Shown: piece after piece, positions 23,045 to 23,287 of the stretch
Layout: every line of letters begins with the position of its first letter
How positions within the stretch are numbered: position 1 is the stretch's first letter
Assembly: GCA_964195155.1 (NCBI GenBank)
Contig: CAXMOP010000086.1
Location: 1-23,287 of the forward strand
Source: JACZST01 sp964195155
GTDB taxonomy: Bacteria > Actinomycetota > Acidimicrobiia > Spongiisociales > UBA5794
Reading direction: 5' to 3'
DNA length: 23,287 bases
The notes under the pieces: generated by a model
Database searches by the model: none
What the model saw: only the letters and a program-made list of their open reading frames with translations
What the model was told of the DNA's origin: nothing
Translations under genes and position numbers: made by a program

Positions 23045-23287
23045 TCAGCCAAGGTGCTTGGTCGCCTCGCGGATCGACAGCGCGGACATCTCGTCGCGAT
23101 GGGCACGGACGAATGCGCGAACCGCGTCCGGGTCGGTCTTGGCGTACTCGCGAAGCGCCCAGCCGATGGCCTTGCGGATGAAGAACTCCCGTTCGTGGAG
23201 CCGTGCTGCACACGCCTCGAACAGGAGGCGCTCGTCGGTGGTTTCCTTGTGCCCGACCTGGCAGATGATCGCGGTGCGCCGCAGCCA
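23045..23287 (-). CDS. AlkD-like DNA alkylation repair protein, C-terminal part
   Basis: The minus-strand frame is open from the right edge to TGA at 23045-23047, giving the last 80 residues. The segment WLRRTAIICQVGHKETTD, then FFIRKAIGWALREYAKTDPD and SALSIREATKHLG match the C-terminal HEAT-like helices of the AlkD family, which excise N3- and N7-alkylated bases. The Arg and Trp of FFIRKAIGWALREY are part of the family's DNA-contacting helix. The start lies outside the window. It is followed by the methyltransferase gene and looks like ordinary chromosomal background to the glycan locus. Confidence 0.85.
   Translation of the reverse strand, partial: WLRRTAIICQVGHKETTDERLLFEACAARLHEREFFIRKAIGWALREYAKTDPDAVRAFVRAHRDEMSALSIREATKHLG

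Noticed and set aside
23047..23211. N-terminal extension of the methyltransferase
   Set aside because: It overlaps the AlkD-like gene in another frame and reads as low-complexity Ser/Arg sequence.

Overview
The window is GC-rich (my impression, not computed), densely coded DNA with many GTG and TTG starts and 4- to 20-nt gene overlaps. The gene types and codon usage fit a high-GC actinobacterium, possibly Acidimicrobiia-like; the lineage is inferred, not shown. Most of the window is a cell-surface polysaccharide or glycoconjugate locus. Almost every call rests on motifs read by eye from translations.

Layout. (1) The minus strand up to 788 is a family 2 glycosyltransferase cut by the left edge. 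(2) 789-1252 is non-coding or decayed, with an imperfect inverted repeat. (3) 1253-4206 is a coupled pair of predicted lipoproteins: a beta-propeller-like protein and an FG-GAP/UnbV (CRTAC1-type) protein. (4) 4319-10856 is a plus-strand run of six overlapping genes: sugar epimerase, GT4, GNAT, Wzy-like membrane protein, DegT aminotransferase and GT4. (5) A minus-strand operon (13879 down to 10844) meets it tail to tail: initiating phosphoglycosyl transferase, PglD-like acetyltransferase, and a GT4 fused to a GNAT-like domain. (6) 14108-15412 is another GT4. (7) The minus strand from 18313 to 15455 carries a Wzz/Wzc-like protein with ruined nucleotide-binding motifs, then a polysaccharide deacetylase. 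(8) A repeat-bearing divergent region leads to a PglF/CapD-like dehydratase (18768-20834), which overlaps an unknown membrane protein on the opposite strand. (9) A second repeat-bearing gap holds what looks like a decayed 3' half of a tRNA-Leu. (10) Signal peptidase I, a SAM methyltransferase and a truncated AlkD-like DNA repair gene close the window and look like ordinary chromosome.

How the genes may work together. The PglF-, PglE-, PglD- and PglC-like proteins together form a plausible route from UDP-GlcNAc to undecaprenyl-diphosphate-linked di-N-acetylbacillosamine or a close relative, spread over three transcription units. The PglA-like GT4 (in the fusion protein), the other GT4s and the GT2 would extend the glycan. 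The epimerase could supply a C4 epimer such as UDP-GalNAc. GNAT enzymes and the deacetylase would modify acyl groups. The Wzy-like protein would polymerise, and the Wzz/Wzc-like protein would set chain length. No Wzx flippase and no PglB-type oligosaccharyltransferase was seen, so polysaccharide is favoured over protein N-glycosylation, but the locus runs off the left edge.

The points most worth a second look are the GT4-GNAT fusion, the pseudo-BY-kinase, the tRNA-Leu remnant beside a repeat family that also occurs 3 kb away, and the three-unit bacillosamine-type pathway.
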